From the NCBI RefSeq assembly GCF_001571225.1, contig NZ_BCTJ01000016.1, forward strand, positions 1 to 64,000: 64,000 nucleotides of DNA, read 5' to 3'. Of the stretch, positions 44,800-52,820 are shown piece after piece (position 1 is the stretch's first letter; each line of letters begins with the position of its first letter). The notes under the pieces are model-generated. The model searched no databases. It saw only the letters and a program-made list of their open reading frames with translations, and had not been told where the DNA came from. Source of the DNA: Hydrogenophaga palleronii NBRC 102513. GTDB taxonomy: Bacteria; Pseudomonadota; Gammaproteobacteria; Burkholderiales; Burkholderiaceae_C. The translations under genes were made by a program, and so were the position numbers.

Positions 44800-44920
44800 G
44801 TCGGGTCTCCTCTTGGCAGATGGGCTGGACACCATTCTGGCGCTGGGCTTGCCAAAGCGCTGTCACCTGGGGCGTACGGGCAGACCGCGTTGGGCCGGAT
44901 CCCAGGACTATCATCGACGC

Positions 44921-45727
44921 ATGAACCCGGTGCAAGCCACACACGACACGTTGGGCCGTTGGGCCCGGGGCCTGCGGGCGAACTGGAACGCCTGGTGGCA
45001 CACCCTGTTCGTCGGCGCACAGATCCTGGTGCTGGCGCTCTCGCCCACCAGTTACCGCGCCGGCACGCACCGCGAGGCCGTGCTCAACAGCCTGTACCGC
45101 GCCACCGCGCCATTGCTCACCTGGTTCCTCGTGCTGTCGGCGCTGGTGAGCCTGGTGCTGATCCGCATCGTGGTCGCCACCGCCACCAGCTACGGCCTCT
45201 CGCAGTACGCGCTCGAGGTGCTGGTGCGCACTCTGGTGCTTGAACTCATTCCTCTTTACGTCGCCATGTTCGTGGCCGTGCGTTACGCCATGCCCGGCGC
45301 GCAGGAGGTGCGCAAGCACCTGGCGCTGCAACAGCGAGAAGGCAGCCTGCCGGAGCGGCAGGGCCTGCTGGTGAACGAGCTGCTGCCGCGCGCCCTGGGC
45401 AGCATGTTTTCGGTGACCTTGCTCGCGGCGCTGAGCTCGGTGGTGGCGCTGGTGCTGACCTACCTCGCGGTGTACGGCTTTTCGCCCTGGGGCTTGCCGG
45501 GCTACACCCGCGCCGTGGGCAGCGTGTTCACGCCCGCCGTCACCTTGATCTTTGGTCTGAAGACGCTGTTCTTCAGCCTCGCCGTGGCGGTGGTGCCGCT
45601 GGCCGCCGCCGCACAGCCCGATCGCCTGGGCCGCTACAGCCGGCGCAGCGACATGAGCGAGTTCGCGCGCCTGTTCTCGGTCGTCCTGATCATCGAGGTG
45701 GTGTCGCTGGTCGGCAACTATTACTGA
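44921..45727 (+). CDS. MlaE-like ABC permease of an MCE system
   Basis: This 268-residue inner-membrane protein has five or six hydrophobic segments and a divergent MlaE pattern: a central LVLELIPLYVAMFVAVRYAM segment in the place of the MlaE ELGPV region, and a C-terminal SEFARLFSVVLIIEVVSLVG. It is followed eight bases later by an MCE-domain protein, the usual partner. Such systems move lipids between membranes. The ATPase subunit (MlaF) normally encoded just upstream is absent; the upstream gene is an unrelated ligase on the other strand. Confidence 0.75.
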   Translation: MNPVQATHDTLGRWARGLRANWNAWWHTLFVGAQILVLALSPTSYRAGTHREAVLNSLYRATAPLLTWFLVLSALVSLVLIRIVVATATSYGLSQYALEVLVRTLVLELIPLYVAMFVAVRYAMPGAQEVRKHLALQQREGSLPERQGLLVNELLPRALGSMFSVTLLAALSSVVALVLTYLAVYGFSPWGLPGYTRAVGSVFTPAVTLIFGLKTLFFSLAVAVVPLAAAAQPDRLGRYSRRSDMSEFARLFSVVLIIEVVSLVGNYY

Positions 45728-45735
45728 CACACACA

Positions 45736-46752
45736 ATGAACCCCACGCCCACCAACCCGCCACCACCACCGCCCGACACACCGCCGGTGAAGAACCTGGA
45801 GTTCAAGGCCGGCCTGCTGCTGATGCTGATGGCCGTGCTGGTGCTCGGCTCGGCCGCCTACATCCTCTACGCGCGTGGCGTGCTGGAGCCCACGCAGCGG
45901 CTGGTGCTGATCTCGGACGACTCCGAAGGCGTGGTGGTGGGCCTGGACATGACCTTTGCCGGTTTTGCCATCGGCCGCGTGGCGCGCATCGAGCTGGCCG
46001 ACGATGGCAACGCGCGCATCCTGGTCGACGTGCCGCGCAAAGACGCCAAGTGGCTGCGCACCTCCAGCATCTTCACCATGGAGCGCGGCCTGGTCGGCGG
46101 CACGCGCATCCGCGCCTACAGCGGCGTGCTGGAAGACCCGCCGCTGCCCGACGGTGCCGAGCGCACCGTGTTGCGCGGCGACACCGCCGCCGAAATCCCG
46201 AAGCTGGCCGCCAGCATGCGCGAGGTGCTCGACAACCTGGCCGCGCTCACCAAGGCCGACGGCGCTGTGGCCGGCACGCTCGGCGGCGTGCAGGTGACGG
46301 CCGAGCGCCTCAAGGGCCCGCACGGCGGCCTGGGCGTTTTGATGGGCAACGACGCCGATGCGAAAAAACTGGTGCTCACCATCGAGCGCACCAATGCGCT
46401 GCTGCAGCGCGCCGACGCCCTGGCCACGCGGCTGGACAGCCTGGCCGCCAACGCCGACCGCCAGGTGTTCGGCCAGGGCGCGGGCCCGGGGCAGGGCGGC
46501 CTGGTGGGTGATGCGCGGGTGTCGGTGCAGCAGCTCAACGGCCTGCTGGCCGAGGCGCGCAACAGCCTGCAGAAGGTGGACGCGGTGCTGGTCGAGGTGC
46601 AGGGCATTGCCGGCAACACCCGCGAGGCCACGGGCGACCTGGGTGATCTGCGCGGCGAGGTGGAGTCCAGCCTGCGCAAGGTCGACAGCATGATCAACGA
46701 CATCAACCGCAAGTGGCCTTTTGCCCGCGACACGGAGATCAAACTACCGTGA
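45736..46752 (+). CDS. MCE-domain (MlaD-like) protein
   Basis: This 338-residue protein has a proline-rich N-terminus, a single membrane anchor (about residues 24-46) and an MCE domain (about 55-130, with GVVVGLDMTFAGFAIGRVARIELADDG as its core, for example GMDMTFAG-like LDMTFAGFAIGRVARIEL). The remaining half is predicted coiled coil or amphipathic helix. MCE domains form hexameric lipid-transfer rings in the periplasm. Its stop overlaps the GTG of the next gene. Confidence 0.88.
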   Translation: MNPTPTNPPPPPPDTPPVKNLEFKAGLLLMLMAVLVLGSAAYILYARGVLEPTQRLVLISDDSEGVVVGLDMTFAGFAIGRVARIELADDGNARILVDVPRKDAKWLRTSSIFTMERGLVGGTRIRAYSGVLEDPPLPDGAERTVLRGDTAAEIPKLAASMREVLDNLAALTKADGAVAGTLGGVQVTAERLKGPHGGLGVLMGNDADAKKLVLTIERTNALLQRADALATRLDSLAANADRQVFGQGAGPGQGGLVGDARVSVQQLNGLLAEARNSLQKVDAVLVEVQGIAGNTREATGDLGDLRGEVESSLRKVDSMINDINRKWPFARDTEIKLP

Positions 46753-47498
46753 ACACCATCACCCCCGCGCCGCTCCCTTCGGTCCCGTCACCCCCTCAAG
46801 GGGGCGATGCCTGCGGCCCGGCAAAGCCGGTTCCGCGGCATCTCTGGAAGGGTATTGCCTCGTTCGTTGCCGCTCTGACGCTGGTGGCCTGCGCCAGCAA
46901 GCCCCCCGCGCCCGAGTGGCAGATGAACGCCAGGGGCGGTGCCGAGCGCGCGACCGAAGCCTGGCTGCGGGGCGACTCGGCCATCGAAGCGGCCGAGTTC
47001 GCCCGCGTGCGGCGCGAACTCGGCAGCACCGGCCGGGCCGACCTGCTGGCGCGCGCCGAGCTGCTGCGTTGCGCCACACGCGTCGCGTCGCTGGTGTTTG
47101 AGCCCTGCACCGGGTTCGAAGCGCTGGCGCAGGACGCGGCCCCGGCCGAACTGGCCTACGCGCGTTACCTCGCAGGCACGGCGCAGCCCGCCGACGCAGC
47201 ACTGCTGCCCGAGGCGCAGCGCGCCTTGCTGGGCGGCAGCGGCGCACCCGAAGCGGCGCTGGCCGGCCTGCAAGACCCGTTGTCGAAACTGGTGGCGGCC
47301 GGTGTGCTGCTGCGCAGCGATCGCGCCACACCGGCGGTGCTGCAGCAGGCGGTGGACACCGCGTCGGCCCAGGGCTGGCGCCGGCCGCTGGCGGCCTGGC
47401 TCACCCTGCAGCGGCAGCGTGCGCAGGCGGCGGGGGCCACGGACGAGGCTGCGCGCCTGCAGCGGCGCATTGACCTGGTGCTGGGTCCGGCGCGCTGA
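46749..47498 (+). CDS. Putative lipoprotein of the MCE set, with a REP-like insertion near its N-terminus
   Basis: This product of up to 249 residues starts at a GTG overlapping the MCE gene stop (GTGA). A hydrophobic stretch ending in the lipobox LVAC appears only at about residues 32-48, after an unusual proline/glycine-rich leader encoded by two hairpins (46791-46836). The mature part is alanine rich and helical, with no motif I recognise. Its place as third gene suggests an outer-membrane-side partner of the MCE system. The start codon in use is uncertain. Confidence 0.65.
   Translation: MNTITPAPLPSVPSPPQGGDACGPAKPVPRHLWKGIASFVAALTLVACASKPPAPEWQMNARGGAERATEAWLRGDSAIEAAEFARVRRELGSTGRADLLARAELLRCATRVASLVFEPCTGFEALAQDAAPAELAYARYLAGTAQPADAALLPEAQRALLGGSGAPEAALAGLQDPLSKLVAAGVLLRSDRATPAVLQQAVDTASAQGWRRPLAAWLTLQRQRAQAAGATDEAARLQRRIDLVLGPAR
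46791..46836. repeat. REP-like double hairpin inside a gene start
   Basis: CCCCC-TCAA-GGGGG (46791-46804) is followed by GCGG...CCGGC-AAA-GCCGG...CCGC (46813-46836). The pair looks like an intergenic palindromic element of the type scattered through Comamonadaceae genomes. No second copy occurs in this window, so the repeat nature is inference. Confidence 0.5.
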
Positions 47499-47562
47499 GG
47501 CCTGCGCGCGGGGTATTTCTTTTCGGTCTGCAGATGGCCGAGGTGTGGCTCGGGGCCCGGCC

Positions 47563-48477
47563 TCAGGGAATCTTGCCCAGCACGCCGAGTGCAAACGGCA
47601 GGCTCACCATGCCCAGCACGGTGGACAGCGTGACCAGCCCGGCCACATACGGGCCGTTGTAGCCCATGCGCGCGGCCAGCACATAACAGCTCGACGCGGT
47701 GGGCACGGCCGAGAAGGTGAGCAGCACCAGGGTCTGGGTCGGGTCGAGCCGGAACAGGCGGGCCAGGCCGAAGGCGATGACGGGCACCACCGCGTGCCTG
47801 AGCGCGAGCACCACCACCGCCAGCGTCTTGGCCGTGGCCATGGAGCCGAACTGCATGCCGGCGCCGGCCGCCATCAGGCCCAGTGCCAGCGAGGCCTGGC
47901 CGATGCGGTTGACCGTGGGCTCCAGCCAGTACGGGATGCCGAAGCCCAGCAGGTTGGCCACCAGGCCGGAGGCGGTGGCGACGATCAGCGGGTTGCGCAC
48001 CAGCTCGCGCATGAAGCCGCGGTTGGCGTGCCGCGCCATCGGCCAGACCGCGCCGATGTTGAAGATCGGCACGCACACGCCGATGATCACCGCCACCATC
48101 AGCAGGCCTTGCGGGCCGGCCACGCGGTCGGCCAGGGCCAGCAGGATGAAGGAGTTGAAGCGGAATGCCACCTGGGCGCTGGCCGCGTGCAGGCGCAGGT
48201 CGATGCGCTTGCCCAGCCAGGGCCAGTGCGGCACCGAGTAGGCCAGCGCGATGGCGCATGCCGCCAGCGACACCGCCGCGCCGACCAGGCTGGAGGCGGC
48301 CGAGAGGTCCAGCGGGCTCTTCACGATGGAGTGAAACAGCAGCACCGGGAACAGGAAGTAATACACCAGGCTCTCCACCTGTTCCCACACCCGGCGGTTG
48401 AGGGCCGTGAAGCGGCAGACCAGGTAGCCGCAGAGGATGAGGGAGAAGTCCGGGAAGAGCAGTTGGGCGAAATTCAC
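47563..48477 (-). CDS. AEC-family permease (auxin efflux carrier type)
   Basis: This 304-residue membrane protein has ten hydrophobic segments in the two five-helix halves of the AEC family. Recognisable features are the early YYFLFPVLLFHSIVK, the middle FNSFILLALADRVAGPQG, and the late FSAVPTASSCYVLAARMG segment. Bacterial members carry malate and other dicarboxylates or auxin-like acids. It is divergent from the Bug protein gene, which may point to related organic acid uptake (weak inference). Confidence 0.88.
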   Translation of the reverse strand: MNFAQLLFPDFSLILCGYLVCRFTALNRRVWEQVESLVYYFLFPVLLFHSIVKSPLDLSAASSLVGAAVSLAACAIALAYSVPHWPWLGKRIDLRLHAASAQVAFRFNSFILLALADRVAGPQGLLMVAVIIGVCVPIFNIGAVWPMARHANRGFMRELVRNPLIVATASGLVANLLGFGIPYWLEPTVNRIGQASLALGLMAAGAGMQFGSMATAKTLAVVVLALRHAVVPVIAFGLARLFRLDPTQTLVLLTFSAVPTASSCYVLAARMGYNGPYVAGLVTLSTVLGMVSLPFALGVLGKIP

Positions 48478-48679
48478 GCCCAGAGCATAGCCTGCACTGC
48501 CGGCCGTTTTCGGGTTAATACGTATGTGATCACCCCATGTTCACACCGGCCAGGGCACGCTACAGTGCTTTCTCGGATGGGGTGGGCTGCCTCGAATCGG
48601 GCGCGTTGCTCCACAGCGGCGATCCTTTGTTGGCCCACTGCAAAGTCACCTGTGTTTTCTCACCCAAGGAGTACTTTTC

Positions 48680-49657
48680 ATGGTTTCTCGTCGTCAGATG
48701 GTTGCGATCGGCCTGGCCACCGCCTCGGTGGTTGTGGGCAGCACCGCCTGGGCCCAGGCTTACCCCAACAAAGTGATTCGTTTGCAGGTTCCGTTCGCAC
48801 CGGGCGGCACGACCGACATCATTGCGCGCGTCATGTCCGAGCCGCTCGCCAAGTCCCTGGGGCAAAGCGTGGTGGTCGAGAACAAGGCCGGTGGCGGCGG
48901 CGTGGTGGGTGCGACCGAACTCGCACGCACCCCGCCCGACGGCTATGTGATCGGTGTGGCCACGGTGTCCACCACCGCTGCCAACCCGGCGATCAACCCG
49001 AAGATTGCGTACAACACGCTCACCGACTTCACGCCCATCACCAACATCGCGGCCACGCCCAACGTGATCGCGGTGCACCCGAGCTTCCCCGCCAAAGACC
49101 TCAAGGCCTTCATCGCCGAACTCAAGAAGAGCCCCGGCAAGTACAGCTACGCCAGCTCGGGCACCGGCGGCATCGGCCACCTGCAGACCGAATTGTTCAA
49201 GAACCTGACCAACACCTTCATCACCCACATTCCCTACCGTGGTGCGGGCCCGGCGCTGAACGACACCATTGGCGGCCAGGTGCCGATCATTTTTGACAAC
49301 CTGCCTTCGGCACTGCCGCACATCAAGGCCGGCCGCCTGGTGGCGCTGGCCGTGGCCGCGCCGCAGCGCCTGGCCGTGCTGCCCGATGTGCCCACCTTCA
49401 AGGAAATGGGCCTGGAGCCGGTGAACCGCATGGCGTACTACGGCCTCATCGGTCCCAAGGGCCTGCCGCAGGACGTGGTGGACAAGGTCTACAACGCGTC
49501 CAAGCAGGCGCTGGCTGACCCGGCGGTGCGCAAGCGCATCGAAGACACGGGCTCGCTGATCGTCGGCAACTCGCCGTCGGAGTTCACGGCGCAGATCAAG
49601 GCCGAGTTCGACGTCTACAAGGACGTGGTCGCCAAGCAGAAACTCTCGCTCGACTGA
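48680..49657 (+). CDS. Tripartite tricarboxylate transporter substrate-binding protein (Bug/TctC)
   Basis: This 325-residue periplasmic protein belongs to the Bug family, greatly expanded in Burkholderiales. A signal peptide ends near STAWAQA. The mature part has YPNKVIRLQVPFAPGGTTDI, ENKAGGGGVVGATELART-like PPDGYVIG, and HIPYRGAGPALNDTIGGQVP. AAGGAG lies eight bases before the ATG. It is an orphan: the TctA and TctB membrane subunits are not present. Its stop overlaps the xerD start by one base. The 202-base upstream gap shows TTCACA and TACAGT elements but no firm promoter. Confidence 0.93.
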   Translation: MVSRRQMVAIGLATASVVVGSTAWAQAYPNKVIRLQVPFAPGGTTDIIARVMSEPLAKSLGQSVVVENKAGGGGVVGATELARTPPDGYVIGVATVSTTAANPAINPKIAYNTLTDFTPITNIAATPNVIAVHPSFPAKDLKAFIAELKKSPGKYSYASSGTGGIGHLQTELFKNLTNTFITHIPYRGAGPALNDTIGGQVPIIFDNLPSALPHIKAGRLVALAVAAPQRLAVLPDVPTFKEMGLEPVNRMAYYGLIGPKGLPQDVVDKVYNASKQALADPAVRKRIEDTGSLIVGNSPSEFTAQIKAEFDVYKDVVAKQKLSLD

Positions 49658-50577
49658 TGAATCCGAAGTCCCTGGCGGAGGCCAGTGAGGGCCTCGCCGG
49701 GGCCTTCGTCGACAGTCTCTGGCTCGAAGAAGGCCTCTCGCGCAACACGCTCGACGCCTACCGGCGCGACCTCGTGCTGCTCGGCCAGTGGCTGGCCGAA
49801 CACGGCAAGACGCTGCCCGAAACCCGCGAGGCCGACCTCAACGCGTATTTCAGCGAACGCCACGCCAGCACGCGCGCCACCACCGCCAACCGGCGGCTCA
49901 CGGTGTTCAAGCGCTACTTCCGCTGGGCGCTGCGCGAACGTTTCATCACCGTCGATCCCACCTTGCGGCTCTCGCCGGCGCGCCAGCCCTTGCGCGTGCC
50001 CAAGACCATGAGCGAAGCGCAGGTGGAAGCGCTGCTCAATGCGCCCGACGTGGGCACGCCGCTCGGTTTGCGCGACCGCTGTATGCTGGAACTCATCTAC
50101 GCCAGCGGCCTGCGGGTGAGCGAGCTGGTGACGCTCAAGACCTGGCACGTCGGCATGAACGAACACGTGCTGCGCATCACCGGCAAGGGCAACAAGGAGC
50201 GGCTGGTGCCGTTCGGCCAGCTGGCCGGGCAATGGCTGCAGCGTTACATGGGGCAGGCTCGGGTTGAGATCCTCAACGGCCTGCAGAGCGAAGACCTGTT
50301 CGTCACCTCACGTGGCTCGCGCGCCGGTGAGGCCATGACACGCGCGATGTTCTGGCAACTGGTGAAGAAGTACGCGGTGCAGGCCGGCATCACCTCGCCG
50401 CTGTCGCCGCACACGCTGCGCCATGCGTTCGCCACGCATTTGCTGAACCATGGCGCCGACCTGCGCGCGGTGCAGATGCTGCTCGGCCACGCCGACATCT
50501 CCACCACCACCATCTACACGCACGTGGCGCGCGAGCGCCTCAAGACCATCGTCGCGCAGCACCACCCGCGCGGCTGA
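49657..50577 (+). CDS. xerD: Tyrosine recombinase XerD
   Basis: XerD resolves chromosome dimers at dif with XerC. The 306-residue length is right. Catalytic residues are visible: Arg in YASGLRVSELV, Lys in ITGKGNKERLVPFG, the HxxR of SPHTLRHAFATHLL, His in LGHADISTTTIYTHV, and the Tyr nucleophile in that same segment. It begins inside the TctC stop (TGATG), an accidental-looking coupling. This is a housekeeping recombinase, so no mobile element is implied. Confidence 0.94.
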   Translation: MNPKSLAEASEGLAGAFVDSLWLEEGLSRNTLDAYRRDLVLLGQWLAEHGKTLPETREADLNAYFSERHASTRATTANRRLTVFKRYFRWALRERFITVDPTLRLSPARQPLRVPKTMSEAQVEALLNAPDVGTPLGLRDRCMLELIYASGLRVSELVTLKTWHVGMNEHVLRITGKGNKERLVPFGQLAGQWLQRYMGQARVEILNGLQSEDLFVTSRGSRAGEAMTRAMFWQLVKKYAVQAGITSPLSPHTLRHAFATHLLNHGADLRAVQMLLGHADISTTTIYTHVARERLKTIVAQHHPRG

Positions 50578-50592
50578 GGTGGCGGGGCAAGG

Positions 50593-51195
50593 TCAGAACG
50601 GTTTGGGCACCAGGCCGACCACCAGGCCGGTGGCGGTGATGGTGATCTCGCCCGGTTGCATGCCCATGGCGTCCACCGCGCGCAGGTCTTGTGCGCTCAG
50701 CTCGTGCAGCACGACCTCGCGCAGCGACTGATCGGCCAGCCGCGGGGCATAGGCGTTGAGCATCTCGCTCACGCGTGGCTGCAGCGTGGGAAAGGCCAGC
50801 CGCGCCAGCCGCAGTTGGTGGGCGCGCAGCGTGCGGTCGCTGGGCTCGTAACGCAGGCCGAAATCCACATCGAAACTGCCCTGGTGGGCGCGGTTGAGCG
50901 CCGGGCCGGCGGCCACCACCGCCATCTCGGCGCGCAGGCGGTTCTGTTCGGGCAGCAGTTGCAGGCGCGGGGTTTGCAGCTCCAGATCGAGCAGGCCCTG
51001 CACCGGGTAGCGGCGTGGAAAGCGCGTGCCCACTCCTTGCTGCATCTGCGCCAGCGACACCTTGTAGCCGGGTGGGCCATCGGCCCGGTCTTCGGTGTCG
51101 AGATCGGCCGCGCGGGCCGGCAGGGTGCCGCCCAGCATGAGGGGCAGGCCGGGCAGGAGGGCGGGAAGGGAGAGGAGGAGGGATCTGCGTCGCAT
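50593..51195 (-). CDS. DUF1439 (YceB-like) exported protein
   Basis: This 200-residue product begins MRRRSLLLSLPAL and has a signal peptide ending near LPARA. The mature part resembles DUF1439 proteins: YKVSLAQMQQGVGTRFP, a stretch of alternating strands, then LNAYAPRLADQSLREVVL and a C-terminal PGEITITATGLVVG. E. coli YceB is a lipoprotein; here no lipobox cysteine is seen, so the protein is probably free in the periplasm. The function of the family is unknown (a lipid-binding SMP-like fold has been proposed). Confidence 0.75.
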   Translation of the reverse strand: MRRRSLLLSLPALLPGLPLMLGGTLPARAADLDTEDRADGPPGYKVSLAQMQQGVGTRFPRRYPVQGLLDLELQTPRLQLLPEQNRLRAEMAVVAAGPALNRAHQGSFDVDFGLRYEPSDRTLRAHQLRLARLAFPTLQPRVSEMLNAYAPRLADQSLREVVLHELSAQDLRAVDAMGMQPGEITITATGLVVGLVPKPF

Positions 51196-51244
51196 GATGG
51201 CCTTTGGAGGGCATTGTGCGGCGCAGGTTCTGGGCAAGTGGTCT

Positions 51245-51511
51245 CTATTTGTAGAAGGCTTCGACCTTGCCCTTGAGCTGGATCAGCAGCGGGTTGCCCT
51301 TGCGGTCCAGCGTCTTGCCCGAGGGCACTTTCACCCAGCCCTGGCTGATGCAGTATTCGGAGACGTCAAAGCGCTCCTTGCCGTTGAAACGGATGCCGAT
51401 GTCGTGTTCGAACACGGCGGCCACGTGGTGCAGGCTGCGCGGGTCGATCGAGAGGTGGTCGGGCAGCTCGGGGCGGCCGGGGGAGGGGGACGTTTGGGTT
51501 TCTTCGCTCAT
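51245..51511 (-). CDS. DUF3297 family protein
   Basis: This 88-residue protein matches DUF3297 along its length: LPDHLSIDPRSLHH, GIGIRFNGKERFDVSEYCIS, and SGKTLDRKGNPLLIQLKGKV. The function is unknown. It lies between DUF1439 and yebC on the same strand with short gaps (49 and 44 bases). Confidence 0.9.
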   Translation of the reverse strand: MSEETQTSPSPGRPELPDHLSIDPRSLHHVAAVFEHDIGIRFNGKERFDVSEYCISQGWVKVPSGKTLDRKGNPLLIQLKGKVEAFYK

Positions 51512-51555
51512 GGCGGGGATTGTCCGTCAGTTCGGTGGGTGGTTTTGTGAAGCGC

Positions 51556-52269
51556 TCAGCCGCCCAGGCCGGCGAACACGTTCTGCACGTCTTCGTTGGC
51601 GTCGAGTGCGGCCAGGAAAGCCTCCACCTCCTCCAGCTGCTCGGCGCTTAGGCTGTCGGGGGCAATGGGGTTCTTGGGCTTGTAGCCGAGCTTGGACGAG
51701 AGCACGGTGAAACCCTGGGCGGGCAGGGCGCGGCTGACCAGATCGAGGTCGGTCGGGTCGGTCAGGAACACGGTCACGCCGTCTTCGTCGGCGGGGTGAA
51801 AGTCCTGCGCACCGGCTTCGATGGCGGCCACTTCGGCGTCGGCGTCCTTGCGGGCCGCTTCGGCTTCGATCAGGCCGACGTGGTCAAAGTCCCAGGACAC
51901 CGAGCCCGAGGTGCCGAGCTGGCCCTTGCGGAACAGCACGCGCATGTCGGAGGCGGCGCGGTTCACGTTGTCGGTCAGGCACTCGACCATCACCGGCACA
52001 CGGTGCGGCGCAAAACCTTCGTAGATCACGTGGTCGAAGTGCACCGTTTCGCCGGTCAGCCCGGCGCCTTTCTTGATGGCGCGGTCCAGTGTGTCCTTGG
52101 GCATGGAGACCTTGCGCGCCTGCTCCACCACCAGCCGCAGGCGGGCATTGGCCGCCGGGTCGGCGCCGTGGCGCGCGGCGATCATGATGTCCTTCGCGAG
52201 TTTGCCGAACAGCCGGCCCTTGGCATTGGCGGCGAGGTCTTTGTGCTTGGCTTTCCACTGTGCGCCCAT
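51556..52269 (-). CDS. YebC/PmpR-family regulatory protein
   Basis: This 237-residue protein belongs to the YebC family. Members act as transcription regulators, and the group has also been linked to helping ribosomes through proline-rich stretches. It starts [20 protein letters not shown], with AGGAG upstream, and contains [34 protein letters not shown] and [17 protein letters not shown]. The variant N-terminus (GAQWKAKHK instead of GHSKWANIKH) marks the PmpR/YeeN-like branch. Confidence 0.92.
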   Translation of the reverse strand: MGAQWKAKHKDLAANAKGRLFGKLAKDIMIAARHGADPAANARLRLVVEQARKVSMPKDTLDRAIKKGAGLTGETVHFDHVIYEGFAPHRVPVMVECLTDNVNRAASDMRVLFRKGQLGTSGSVSWDFDHVGLIEAEAARKDADAEVAAIEAGAQDFHPADEDGVTVFLTDPTDLDLVSRALPAQGFTVLSSKLGYKPKNPIAPDSLSAEQLEEVEAFLAALDANEDVQNVFAGLGG

Positions 52270-52391
52270 GGGCTGCTCCTGATGTGTGACGGTTCGGGGC
52301 CATGAGTTTAGTGCCCGCCGGGCAGCTTGCCGAGCGCCCGCCAACCGAATTAGCATGGCCGTCCGGATCCAAAGACACGAAGGGAGCATCC

Positions 52392-52820
52392 ATGGAAACG
52401 CAGGAAATTCACCGCGGCCGCCTGATCGATCATGTGCAGTTGGTCGTTCGCGATCTGGCCGCCAGCCAGACCTTTTACACCGCCGTGCTGCAGGCCCTGC
52501 AGGTGCCGATGGGCGGTGCCGAGGCAGACTACTTCTGGGCCGACGAATTGTTTGTCACCGGCCTGGACAGCGCCGCCGCCACCGGACACCTTACCGGCCG
52601 CCACCACCTGGCCTTCCAGGCCGAAAACCGCGCAATGGTGGATGCCTTCCACGCCGCCGCCCTGGCCGCCGGCGGCAAGGACAACGGCGCGCCGGGCGAG
52701 CGCAGTTACCACCCGGGTTATTACGCCGCTTTCGTCATCGACCCCGACGGCAACAACATCGAGGCCGTGTACCACGGCGAGGCGAAGCGCAGTGCGCGGT
52801 CGGTGACGGTGACGTTCTAG
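52392..52820 (+). CDS. VOC (glyoxalase/bleomycin-resistance) family protein
   Basis: This 142-residue metal-binding protein has the paired beta-alpha-beta-beta-beta fold. [22 protein letters not shown] carries the first metal histidine (quoted part [14 protein letters not shown]), [19 protein letters not shown] the second half start, and [13 protein letters not shown] the terminal glutamate. The ATG at 52392 follows AAGGGAG. The substrate is unknown. Its stop TAG shares the palindrome CTAG with the stop of the convergent helicase gene. Confidence 0.88.
   Translation: METQEIHRGRLIDHVQLVVRDLAASQTFYTAVLQALQVPMGGAEADYFWADELFVTGLDSAAATGHLTGRHHLAFQAENRAMVDAFHAAALAAGGKDNGAPGERSYHPGYYAAFVIDPDGNNIEAVYHGEAKRSARSVTVTF

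Noticed and set aside
49657-50577. Tyrosine recombinase as a sign of an integrated element
   Set aside because: The protein fits housekeeping XerD in length and motifs. There are no flanking attachment repeats, tRNA gene or phage/plasmid genes.
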